A stretch of DNA of 14,497 nt from Bacillota bacterium (lineage in GTDB: Bacteria; Bacillota; Thermosediminibacteria; Thermosediminibacterales; Thermosediminibacteraceae): positions 1-14,497 of the forward strand of contig QGUT01000027.1 in NCBI GenBank assembly GCA_003242255.1, in the 5' to 3' direction. Below, in pieces: positions 1 to 7,529 of this stretch (position 1 is the first letter of the stretch; every line of letters starts with the position of its first letter). The notes below the pieces were generated by a model. The model did no database searches, was not told the origin of the DNA, and worked only from the letters and a program-made list of their open reading frames with translations. The position numbers and the translations under genes are program-made.

Positions 1-1896
1 GTATACGATGAAACAAAAATAGAAGTGCTCGAGGGCCTGGAGCACGTGAGACTAAGGCCCGGAATGTACATCGGTTCCACCGATAGCAGGGGCCTGCACC
101 ACCTGGTCTACGAAGTGGTGGACAACAGCATCGACGAAGCCTTGGCCGGATTCTGCAAAAACATATTGGTTACGCTCAACAAGGACGGTTCGGTGACGGT
201 GGAAGACGATGGGCGCGGAATTCCGGTCAAAATCCACCCGAAAGTGGGAAAACCAGCCCTGGAAGTAGCTCTTACCATGCTACACGCCGGAGGTAAGTTC
301 GGCACGGGAGGATACAAGGTCTCGGGAGGCCTCCATGGCGTGGGCGTATCTGTGGTGAACGCCCTTTCCAGGTGGCTTGAGGTGGAAGTAAAGCGGGAAG
401 GTTTTAGATACTACCAGCGATACGAACGGGGAAAGCCGGTGACGGAGGTCAGAGTTCTGGGCGAGGCCCAGGGTACCGGCACGAAAATAACGTTCCTGCC
501 TGACGACGAGATCTTCGAGGACGTGACTTTCAGCTACGAGGTCTTGTCCCAGAGACTTCGGGAACAGGCCTTTCTTAACAAAGGTTTGAAGATAGAGCTC
601 AAAGACCTCCGGACCAATAAGCACCAGATTTTCCACTACGAAGGCGGCATCGTTTCTTTCGTGAAGTATTTGAACCGAAACAAAGATGTGCTGAACGAAG
701 AGCCCATATACATTGAAGCATCCAAAAAAGACGAATGGCACGTGGAAGTGGCGCTCCAGTACAACGATTCGTACGTGGAAAACGTAATCAGTTTTGCCAA
801 TAACATAAATACCCAGGAAGGCGGGACGCACCTCATTGGTTTCAAGTCGGCCCTGACCCGGGCCATCAACGATTACGCCCGCAAGATGAACCTTTTAAAG
901 GAACAGGACGCCAATCTCTCCGGAGAGGACGTGAGGGAAGGCCTCACGGCGGTCATCAGCGTAAAGCTGGTAAATCCCCAGTTTGAGGGGCAGACGAAGA
1001 CCAAGCTGGGAAACAGCGAGATGCGCGGCATAGTGGAATCGGTAGTGGGAGAGGCCTTGAGCCGTTTTCTGGAAGAAAATCCTGCTCCGGCGCGCCTCAT
1101 AGTTGAAAAGGCCATCAGCGCGGCCCGCGCCAGGGAAGCGGCCCGAAAGGCCCGGGAGCTGGTAAGGCGAAAGAACGCCCTCGACAAGAATTCCCTGCCG
1201 GGCAAACTGGCCGACTGCCGGGAGAAGGACCCGAAGCTCTGCGAATTGTATCTTGTGGAAGGGGATTCGGCGGGAGGCTCCGCAAAACAGGGCAGGGATC
1301 CGAGGTTCCAGGCGATTTTGCCCTTGAGGGGTAAGATACTGAACGTGGAAAAGGCGCGCCTGGACAAAATCCTCAGCAACGAGGAGATAAGGGCCATGAT
1401 AACCGCCCTGGGCACGGGAGTTGGGGAAGACTTCGATATCAAAAAACTCAGGTACTACAAAGTGATCATAATGGCCGATGCCGATGTGGACGGTGCCCAC
1501 ATCAGAACCCTTTTGCTGACTTTCTTTTACCGCTACATGAGGCCTCTGATAGAAGCGGGAATGGTGTATATCGCCCAGCCGCCGCTCTACCAGGTGAAAA
1601 AAGGGAAAGAGGTCTACTACGCTTACAGCGATGAGGAGTTGAAATCCATACTTGAAAAAATGGGCAAGGACAGGGAAAAGGCCGAGGTCAAGAGGTTCAA
1701 GGGTCTCGGCGAGATGAACGCCGAGCAGCTCTGGGAGACCACCATGGATCCCAAAAACAGGACTATCTTGAAGGTTACTCTGGAAGATGCCATAGAAGCC
1801 GATGAGATCTTCACGATCCTCATGGGGGAAAAGGTAGAACCGAGGAAGAAATTTATCTTCGAACACGCAGCGGAAGTGAGAAATCTCGATATTTAA
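1..1896 (+). CDS. gyrB: DNA gyrase subunit B, 5' end cut by the window
   Basis: ATPase subunit of DNA gyrase (type IIA topoisomerase); with GyrA it introduces negative supercoils using ATP. The reading frame is open from the first base (VYDETKIEVLEGLEHVR), matching the start of B. subtilis GyrB from about residue 7, so only a few codons are missing; the first in-frame GTG, at base 25, is not the real start. The visible 631 residues hold the whole protein otherwise. The GHKL ATPase part has VDNSIDEALAG, DDGRGIP and the glycine-rich lid GGLHGVGVSVVNAL. The TOPRIM part has EGDSAGGSAKQGRD, PLRGKILNVEKA and the metal-binding DADVDGAHI. The C-terminus has RFKGLGEMN and LWETTMDP and ends KVEPRKKFIFEHAAEVRNLDI-type, as in the family. 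It lies 14 bases before gyrA, so the two are co-transcribed. ParE is the only close alternative; adjacency to gyrA and the near-origin context favour GyrB. Confidence 0.97.
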   Translation, partial: VYDETKIEVLEGLEHVRLRPGMYIGSTDSRGLHHLVYEVVDNSIDEALAGFCKNILVTLNKDGSVTVEDDGRGIPVKIHPKVGKPALEVALTMLHAGGKFGTGGYKVSGGLHGVGVSVVNALSRWLEVEVKREGFRYYQRYERGKPVTEVRVLGEAQGTGTKITFLPDDEIFEDVTFSYEVLSQRLREQAFLNKGLKIELKDLRTNKHQIFHYEGGIVSFVKYLNRNKDVLNEEPIYIEASKKDEWHVEVALQYNDSYVENVISFANNINTQEGGTHLIGFKSALTRAINDYARKMNLLKEQDANLSGEDVREGLTAVISVKLVNPQFEGQTKTKLGNSEMRGIVESVVGEALSRFLEENPAPARLIVEKAISAARAREAARKARELVRRKNALDKNSLPGKLADCREKDPKLCELYLVEGDSAGGSAKQGRDPRFQAILPLRGKILNVEKARLDKILSNEEIRAMITALGTGVGEDFDIKKLRYYKVIIMADADVDGAHIRTLLLTFFYRYMRPLIEAGMVYIAQPPLYQVKKGKEVYYAYSDEELKSILEKMGKDREKAEVKRFKGLGEMNAEQLWETTMDPKNRTILKVTLEDAIEADEIFTILMGEKVEPRKKFIFEHAAEVRNLDI

Positions 1897-1910
1897 CGGA
1901 GGTTTTGTAG

Positions 1911-4343
1911 ATGTCTGAATTGGGAAATAGAGTGGTGCCTGTTGCGATAGAAGATGAGATGAAAAAATCCTATATAGACTACGCCATGAGCGTGATAGTG
2001 GGCAGGGCTCTTCCCGACGTGAGGGACGGCCTGAAGCCTATACACCGGCGAATACTCTACGCAATGGGGGAGATGAATCTCACCCCGGACAGGCCTCACC
2101 GGAAGTCCGCTACCATTGTGGGGGAAGTTATGGGAAAGTACCACCCCCACGGAGACGCAGCCATATACGAAGCCACGGTGAGGCTGGCCCAGGATTTTTC
2201 CATCCGCTATCCCCTCGTGGACGGCCACGGCAATTTCGGATCCGTGGACGGCGATCCCCCTGCCGCTATGAGGTACACGGAAGCCCGGCTCACGAGGATA
2301 GCTCTGGAGATGCTGGCAGACCTGGACAAGGATACGGTGGACTTTGTGCCCAACTTCGACGACACGCTCAAAGAGCCGTCGGTTTTGCCCTCCCGCTTTC
2401 CCAACCTCCTGGTGAACGGCTCTTCAGGGATCGCGGTGGGCATGGCCACCAACATTCCCCCTCACAACCTGTCGGAAGTCATAGACGGGGTCATCATGAT
2501 GATAGAAAATCCCGAGGTCACATCATTGGAGCTCATGGATGCCATAAAAGGCCCCGATTTTCCCACGGGAGGCATAATTTTAGGCAGGGACGGCATAAAG
2601 GAGATGTATTCGACGGGGCGGGGCTCCATAGTCATCAGGGCTAAAGCCACCATAGAGCCGATGGAGGGCGGCAGGCAGAGGATAGTGGTGACCGAAATCC
2701 CCTACATGGTGAACAAAGCCCGCCTGATTGAAAAGATTGCGGAACTCGTCCGGGAAAAGCAGTTGGAGGGAATTACGGACCTCAGGGACGAGAGCGACCG
2801 AAACGGCATAAGAATAGTCATGGATTTGAGAAAAGACGCCAACGCCCGCGTCATACTGAACCAGCTGTACAAACACACCCAGATGCAGGTCACTTTCGGA
2901 GCCATAATGCTGGCCCTGGTGGACAACAAGCCTCAAGTACTTACTTTGAGGGATATGATATTCCACTATCTGGAACATCAAAAAAATGTGGTCACCAGGC
3001 GCACCAAATTCGAGTTAGCCCGGGCGGAGGAAAGGCTCCATATTCTGGAAGGGCTCCGGATAGCCCTCAATCACCTGGACGAAGTTATAGCCATCATCAG
3101 GAAATCCAAGGACGGCCCGACGGCCAAGGAAAAATTGATCGAAAGATTCGAACTCACGGAAAAGCAGGCCCAGGTCATCCTGGATATGAGGCTCCAGCGG
3201 CTCACCGCTTTGGAAAGGCAGAAGATCGAGGAAGAGCACGCCGAGATTCTGGGCAAGATCGAATACTACCGGCAGGTCCTGAGCGACGAGAGGATGGTCT
3301 ACGGCATAATCAAGGAAGAACTCTTGAAGATTAAAGAACGCTTTGGCGATGAGAGAAGGACCAAGATCGTGGCGGAAGCCAAGGACTTTGACGAGGAAGA
3401 CCTGATACCCGAAGAGGACATAGTCATCGCCATGACCCACCTGGGGTATATAAAGAGGATGCCCCTTTCGACCTACAGGAGCCAAAAGCGCGGAGGCAAG
3501 GGTGTGAACGGAATCACCACGAGGGAAGAGGATTTCGTGGATCGGATTTTCGTCGCCACCACCCACCACGTGGTGCTGTTTTTCACCGACCAGGGCAACG
3601 TATACAAGCTGAAGGCCCACGAAATACCCGAGGCCGGCCGCACGGCCAAGGGTACCGCCATCGTAAACCTTCTGCCGTTAAAGAGCCAGGAGAAGATAAA
3701 TGCCGTCATCCCCATCAAGGATTTTTCCCAGGACGGCTACCTCATCATGGTCACCCGCGAGGGGATGGTCAAAAAGACCCTCCTTTCGGAATACGAAAAT
3801 ACCCGGAGGACGGGCATAATAGCCATTACCTTGAATCCCGGGGATGAACTGATCGGCGTGAAATTGGTAGGAGAAAAGGACGAACTGGTTCTGGGCACTG
3901 CCATGGGGATTAGCATAAGGTTTCCGGTGAGCGAAGTTACCCCCACGGGCAGGACAGCTCGGGGAGTGAAGGCCATAACGCTGGAAGAAGGCGACCAAGT
4001 TGCCTCCATGGACGTGACCTCCCTGGGCGATGAAGTTCTGGTAATTACGGAGAAGGGTTACGGCAAGAGGACCCCCCTTGAAGAGTACAGGCTGCAGTCC
4101 AGAGGAGGCAAGGGGATCATAACTCAAAAGATAAGCGATACCACCGGCAAGCTGATAGGGCTTAAGGTCGTCTCGGAAAAAGACGAGGTGATCCTGTGCA
4201 CCGCTTCCGGCATGATGATAAGGCTGGAAGTGGCGGGGATTTCCAGGATGAGCCGCAATACTCGCGGAGTGACCTTGATGAAACTGGAAGACAACGATAC
4301 GGTTTCGGCGGTGGCGGTCATCCGGGAGAGCGAAAAAGATTAA
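1911..4343 (+). CDS. gyrA: DNA gyrase subunit A
   Basis: DNA breakage-reunion subunit of gyrase, 810 residues, complete. The ATG follows a GGAGG ribosome binding site in the short gap after gyrB. The winged-helix and tower region carries the catalytic tyrosine Y122 in AAMRYTEARL. The quinolone-resistance region reads YHPHGDAAIYEA (from Y77), with alanine at the position of E. coli Ser83 and glutamate at that of Asp87. The C-terminal beta-pinwheel, which wraps DNA, begins near residue 500 and holds the GyrA box QKRGGKG (about residue 525; usual form QRRGGKG), which identifies gyrase rather than topoisomerase IV ParC. A related SRGGKG repeat occurs late in the pinwheel. The stop codon TAA shares bases with the stop of the opposite-strand zinc-ribbon gene. 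No terminator is visible at the 3' end. Confidence 0.97.
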   Translation: MSELGNRVVPVAIEDEMKKSYIDYAMSVIVGRALPDVRDGLKPIHRRILYAMGEMNLTPDRPHRKSATIVGEVMGKYHPHGDAAIYEATVRLAQDFSIRYPLVDGHGNFGSVDGDPPAAMRYTEARLTRIALEMLADLDKDTVDFVPNFDDTLKEPSVLPSRFPNLLVNGSSGIAVGMATNIPPHNLSEVIDGVIMMIENPEVTSLELMDAIKGPDFPTGGIILGRDGIKEMYSTGRGSIVIRAKATIEPMEGGRQRIVVTEIPYMVNKARLIEKIAELVREKQLEGITDLRDESDRNGIRIVMDLRKDANARVILNQLYKHTQMQVTFGAIMLALVDNKPQVLTLRDMIFHYLEHQKNVVTRRTKFELARAEERLHILEGLRIALNHLDEVIAIIRKSKDGPTAKEKLIERFELTEKQAQVILDMRLQRLTALERQKIEEEHAEILGKIEYYRQVLSDERMVYGIIKEELLKIKERFGDERRTKIVAEAKDFDEEDLIPEEDIVIAMTHLGYIKRMPLSTYRSQKRGGKGVNGITTREEDFVDRIFVATTHHVVLFFTDQGNVYKLKAHEIPEAGRTAKGTAIVNLLPLKSQEKINAVIPIKDFSQDGYLIMVTREGMVKKTLLSEYENTRRTGIIAITLNPGDELIGVKLVGEKDELVLGTAMGISIRFPVSEVTPTGRTARGVKAITLEEGDQVASMDVTSLGDEVLVITEKGYGKRTPLEEYRLQSRGGKGIITQKISDTTGKLIGLKVVSEKDEVILCTASGMMIRLEVAGISRMSRNTRGVTLMKLEDNDTVSAVAVIRESEKD

Positions 4344-4588
4344 GGAGCAAGTATTTCATTTACTGCAATTCGCTTGTCGCGGCCGCAGCGGGGGCATCGA
4401 AAAAGGTGTACGCACTTCGTGCCTTCCTCCTGCTGTAAGGCCGCGATGTCCTCGTCCAGATAAGGCTGGTAAGGGTCCAGGTAATCCTGGACCTTGCCGC
4501 AATCTTCCATAGGGAATCCGCATTCGGGGCAGTTTACCCGAATCGCAATGAGCCCGTTGCACAGAGGGCATTTGTATTCCCGTTCCAT
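4340..4588 (-). CDS. small double zinc-ribbon protein, unknown function
   Basis: An 82-residue protein I do not recognise by name. It shows one clear zinc-ribbon (C7-x2-C10, C20-x2-C23 in KCPLCNG and NCPECG) and a second possible zinc site near the C-terminus (C59, H61, C65, C68 in CVHLFRCPRC), joined by an acidic, tyrosine- and proline-rich linker. No membrane segment or signal peptide. Start: ATG at 4588, preceded by AAAGGGTGG at 5 bases spacing; an in-frame GTG at 4597 is possible but falls next to the ribosome binding site. It is the only - strand gene between gyrB and yugP. Its stop codon overlaps the gyrA stop by 4 bases, and it diverges from the decarboxylase gene. Cysteine spacing makes it real rather than a chance frame; a nucleic-acid or protein-binding role would be only a guess. 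Confidence 0.8.
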   Translation of the reverse strand: MEREYKCPLCNGLIAIRVNCPECGFPMEDCGKVQDYLDPYQPYLDEDIAALQQEEGTKCVHLFRCPRCGRDKRIAVNEILAP

Positions 4589-4616
4589 AGCACCCACCCT
4601 TTATATTGTTTCCCGT

Positions 4617-4644
4617 TACATATTCAAAAAATTTATGGTATTAT
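4617..4644 (+). promoter_or_regulatory. possible promoter of the yaaO-tmk-darA-yaaR-holB-ricT cluster
   Basis: An extended -10, TGG-TATTAT (TATTAT at 4639-4644), sits 16 bases after a weak -35, TTACAT (4617-4622). Start would be near 4651, giving a short leader before the decarboxylase ATG at 4678. The -35 is poor, so this is tentative; there is no other candidate in the 89-base gap. Confidence 0.35.
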
Positions 4645-4667
4645 ATACACAAAGAAAAGAGATGCAA
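4640..4667 (-). promoter_or_regulatory. probable sigma-A promoter of the zinc-ribbon gene
   Basis: On the - strand a TATAAT -10 box (4640-4645) lies 16 bases from a partial -35, TTGCAT (4662-4667). This puts transcription start about 45 bases ahead of the zinc-ribbon ATG. The -10 overlaps the presumed -10 of the opposite decarboxylase promoter. Seen by eye only. Confidence 0.45.
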
Positions 4668-4677
4668 ATAACGAGCT

Positions 4678-6117
4678 ATGAAAAGAAAAGTCTCGATGCC
4701 CCTTTTGGAAAAATTGCAGGCTTACGCCAGAAGAAATATGGTGAGGTTCCACGTGCCCGGCCACAAGGGCGGTTCGGGCCTTTCCCGGCGATTTGAGAAT
4801 TTGATGAAGGAGAACCTGTTTCGCTGGGATGTCACCGAAATCCCCGGAATGGACAACTTTCACGAGCCCAGCGGGGCAATAGAGAAGGCTGAAGCGCTGC
4901 TTTCAAAGCTTTACGGAGCAGACCGATCCTTTTTCCTGGTGAACGGCGCCACCTCCGGGATCATGGCTTTGCTGGGAGCGGCTTTGAAAAAGGGCGACGA
5001 GGTCTTACTTTCCCGAGACAGCCACAAGTCGGCCTTTATGGGCCTCATTCTCTCCGGGGCAAAGCCCGTCTACCTGAAGCCCCAGGTGGACGAGGAGCTG
5101 GGCGTTGCTGTCGGAGTGCCCGATTCCGCGTGGGATGAAAAATTTGACGAGCATCCCCGCGCAAAGGCGGTGTTCCTGACCAATCCCAATTATCAGGGTT
5201 TCTGCCCCAACCTGGCAAGGATAATTAAAAAGGCGAAATCCCTCGGGATGAGAGTGCTGGTGGACGAAGCCCACGGCGCTCACCTTCCTTTCAGCGAAAA
5301 ACTGCCCGCCTCGGCAGGGGACTGCGAAGCGGACGGGTGGGTCCAGAGCCCCCACAAAACCCTGTGCTCCCTCACCCAGAGTGCCTGGCTTCACCTGAAG
5401 GGGAAGAATCTGGACCCGGAGGAAGTCCGGTCCCACCTTTCGCTCATCACCACCACCAGTCCTTCGTACATCCTCATGGCGTCCCTGGATCTCACAAGGG
5501 CCGTGATGGAAAGGGCGGGCAGAAAATGGGCGGAAAAGGGGCTATACCTTGCGGAAAAAGCGCGGAAGATGATAAACCAGGAGACCCCCTTTTACTGCGT
5601 GGGCGAGGAAATGAAGGGGCAGGGGGGAATTTGGGATGTGGACCTTTCGCGCCTCATGGTCAACGTCTCCTCCGCCGGGTATACCGGATTTTTCGTGGAG
5701 AAGGTCCTGAGGACCAGGTTCAGGATATGCGCCGAGTACGCCGACTACTGCAACGTCTACTTCGTTTTGACCGGAGGAAATACTTTGGAAGACGTGGCAA
5801 GGCTGGTGTCGGCCTTAAAAAAGTTCGGCTCTCGCAGGAAGAAGTTAAGGCCGGCGGCCTTCCCTGTTGATATACCGAAAAGCGCTATGAGCCCCCAGGA
5901 AGCTTTCTTTTCTCCCCCGGAAAAGGTAAAGCTTGAAGATTCGGCGGGGCGAATAGCCAGGGACGCTATAATTCCGTATCCGCCGGGAGTTCCCATCCTT
6001 TGTCCCGGCGAAATTATAGAAAAGCACCATATAGAAATGATCGAGGAAATATTGAAAGCGGGCGGAACATGCCTCGGAATAAAAAACGGTTCGGTAACGG
6101 TGGTGAAAAATGGCTAG
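4678..6117 (+). CDS. PLP-dependent Orn/Lys/Arg decarboxylase family protein (YaaO/SpeA-like)
   Basis: Fold-type I PLP enzyme, 479 residues, of the short Gram-positive Orn/Lys/Arg decarboxylase group, which removes CO2 from a basic amino acid to give a diamine or agmatine. Visible hallmarks: N-terminal FHVPGHKGG (residues 24-32), VTEIPGMDNFHEPSGAI (substrate/PLP region), FLVNGATSG (87-94), the PLP-ring-stacking region SRDSHKS (112-118), PLP-binding DEAHGAH (196-202), and the Schiff-base lysine K227 in SPHKTLCSLTQSAWLH. The C-terminal domain carries the family's YPPGVPILCPGE motif. Substrate cannot be told from sequence; arginine is likeliest by family precedent. The start is uncertain: ATG 4678 has only a weak ribosome binding site and ATG 4696 is possible. 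It is first in a cluster syntenic with B. subtilis yaaO-tmk, and overlaps tmk by 8 bases, implying translational coupling. Confidence 0.88.
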   Translation: MKRKVSMPLLEKLQAYARRNMVRFHVPGHKGGSGLSRRFENLMKENLFRWDVTEIPGMDNFHEPSGAIEKAEALLSKLYGADRSFFLVNGATSGIMALLGAALKKGDEVLLSRDSHKSAFMGLILSGAKPVYLKPQVDEELGVAVGVPDSAWDEKFDEHPRAKAVFLTNPNYQGFCPNLARIIKKAKSLGMRVLVDEAHGAHLPFSEKLPASAGDCEADGWVQSPHKTLCSLTQSAWLHLKGKNLDPEEVRSHLSLITTTSPSYILMASLDLTRAVMERAGRKWAEKGLYLAEKARKMINQETPFYCVGEEMKGQGGIWDVDLSRLMVNVSSAGYTGFFVEKVLRTRFRICAEYADYCNVYFVLTGGNTLEDVARLVSALKKFGSRRKKLRPAAFPVDIPKSAMSPQEAFFSPPEKVKLEDSAGRIARDAIIPYPPGVPILCPGEIIEKHHIEMIEEILKAGGTCLGIKNGSVTVVKNG

Positions 6118-6742
6118 AAGTGCGAGGAGAGGAAAATTCATAACCATCGAAGGGCCCGACGGGGCCGGAAAGACCACCCAGGCGGAAATGCTGGTGGAGT
6201 ACCTCAAAAGCAGAGGAAAGAGGGTAATTGCGACGAGGGAGCCCGGCGGCACCGCTCTGGGTGAGCAACTCAGGAAGATACTCCTGGACCCGGAAGGGAG
6301 CCCGGTTTCCAGCGCCGAAGCACTGATATACGCGGCGTGCAGGGCTCAACTTCTTGAGAAAATGGTGATTCCGGCCCTTAAAGAAGGGTTTGTGGTGGTC
6401 TGCGACCGATTTGTGGACTCGAGCCTGGCTTACCAGGGATATGCCAGGGGTCTGGGGATCAATCGGATACTCCAGCTCAACAAATGGGTGATAGGATCCT
6501 ACTGGCCCGACGTCACTATCCTGCTGGACATAGATCCGGCGGAGTCGTTAAAGCGCTTGACTGGCGGCAAAGACAGGCTCGAAAGCGAGGCTCTGGAATT
6601 TCACCAGAAAGTCAGGGAAGGGTATCTAAAAGTGAAAGAGATGTTCCCCGAAAGGATAAAGGTGGTCGACGCCTCGATGCCGGTAAAAGAAGTTTTCGAA
6701 AAAATAGTGGAGGAACTGGAGAGAGCGGGCATATTCGAATAA
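6110..6742 (+). CDS. tmk: thymidylate kinase
   Basis: Phosphorylates dTMP to dTDP with ATP, an essential step of dTTP synthesis; cytoplasmic. 210 residues, normal length. P-loop GPDGAGKTT at residues 15-23; TREPGGT (42-48), a dTMP-binding segment; the DR(F/Y/H) motif as CDRFVDSSLAYQG (98-110); and a LID region near 149-160 with TGGKDRLES, lysine and arginine in the LID as in bacterial enzymes. Its ATG overlaps the decarboxylase stop by 8 bases, so it is probably translationally coupled. darA follows 14 bases downstream. Placement between yaaO-like and darA genes matches B. subtilis. Confidence 0.96.
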   Translation: MARSARRGKFITIEGPDGAGKTTQAEMLVEYLKSRGKRVIATREPGGTALGEQLRKILLDPEGSPVSSAEALIYAACRAQLLEKMVIPALKEGFVVVCDRFVDSSLAYQGYARGLGINRILQLNKWVIGSYWPDVTILLDIDPAESLKRLTGGKDRLESEALEFHQKVREGYLKVKEMFPERIKVVDASMPVKEVFEKIVEELERAGIFE

Positions 6743-6756
6743 AGGGGGAGTCTCCA

Positions 6757-7080
6757 GTGAAGCTTATAATGGCGGTGGTCCAGGACATTGACGCGCCCAA
6801 ACTGGTGGCGGAGCTTACCCGTAAAAACGTCGGCGTCACTAAACTTTCGAGCACCGGCGGTTTTCTGCAGCGGGGCAACACGACGTTGCTCATGGGCGTG
6901 GAAGATGAAAGGCTTGACGAAGTTTTAAAGGTGATCGAAAAAATCTGCCGTCCGAGAAAACACGTGATAACGCCCTTTCCGCTGTCGCCCGGCGAAGCCA
7001 TGGCTCCTTATCCGATTGAGGTGACAGTGGGAGGAGCAACCGTTTTTGTCATGAGTGTGGAGAGGTTTGAAAAAATATGA
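6757..7080 (+). CDS. darA: cyclic-di-AMP receptor DarA (PstA/YaaQ)
   Basis: PII-like trimeric protein that binds the second messenger c-di-AMP; the downstream target is not settled. 107 residues, the family's usual size. The binding-site segments known from B. subtilis and Listeria/Staphylococcus homologues are present: T28 region (VGVTKLSSTGGF), G35-F36-L37, RGNTTLLMG (39-47, including N41), and the VTVGGATVFV strand (89-98). Start: GTG at 6757, six bases after AAAGGGGGAG; the frame is open further upstream inside tmk, but the protein starts at MKLIMAVVQD as in the family. Its stop overlaps the yaaR start by 4 bases (ATGA), typical of coupled genes. Confidence 0.93.
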   Translation: MKLIMAVVQDIDAPKLVAELTRKNVGVTKLSSTGGFLQRGNTTLLMGVEDERLDEVLKVIEKICRPRKHVITPFPLSPGEAMAPYPIEVTVGGATVFVMSVERFEKI

Positions 7081-7529
7081 ATACCATTAAAGTCCGAAAT
7101 CTGACTTCAAAAGGTGATCTGCCCGAGGTGTCATTTCATCTACCCAGGACTTCTACGGCGGCCAGCGGCTTTCAGGACTTTCTAAAAAGTGCCCAGGAGG
7201 TGCGTACAAAGGAGCAGCTTTCTCTGATGCTTACTTCCATAGAGGAACAGGGCAGGAGACTTTCCAAAACCATGAGCTTGGCCGACCTTAAGAAATACAA
7301 AGAAATGGTCAGAGGGTTCCTCAAGTACTGCGTTGATATGGGTTTAAAGTTGAAAGAGGAGAGGCTCTTCTCCGGAAAGGGCAGGCAAAAGGTGCTCACG
7401 ACCGTGAAAATAGTCGATCAAAAGCTCATGGAACTTACGGAACTTTTGCTCTCTAAAAACGCCGATGCCCTTAAAGTTTTGGCCTTGGTGGATGAAATCC
7501 GAGGGCTGCTCCTGGACCTTTATGCGTAA
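7077..7529 (+). CDS. yaaR: YaaR family protein (DUF327)
   Basis: 150-residue cytoplasmic protein of the DUF327/YaaR family; no function is established. The sequence is mainly charged and helical after a short N-terminal tail, with family-like segments FQDFLKSA, LKKYKEMVRGFLKYCVDMG (residues about 64-82) and a C-terminal helix ending VDEIRGLLLDLYA. There is no membrane segment. The ATG overlaps the darA stop by 4 bases and its own stop overlaps the holB start by 8 bases. The fixed position darA-yaaR-holB is the main support for the name. Confidence 0.85.
   Translation: MNTIKVRNLTSKGDLPEVSFHLPRTSTAASGFQDFLKSAQEVRTKEQLSLMLTSIEEQGRRLSKTMSLADLKKYKEMVRGFLKYCVDMGLKLKEERLFSGKGRQKVLTTVKIVDQKLMELTELLLSKNADALKVLALVDEIRGLLLDLYA

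Noticed and set aside
895..1866. Long - strand open frame (about 320 codons) opposite gyrB
   Set aside because: It is antisense to strongly conserved gyrB motifs, has no ribosome binding site or family likeness, and reflects the codon bias of gyrB. The same applies to frames opposite gyrA (for example 3015-3620).
5337..5870. 177-codon frame within the decarboxylase gene
   Set aside because: Glycine-, proline- and histidine-rich shadow of a GC-rich coding region; no start signal.
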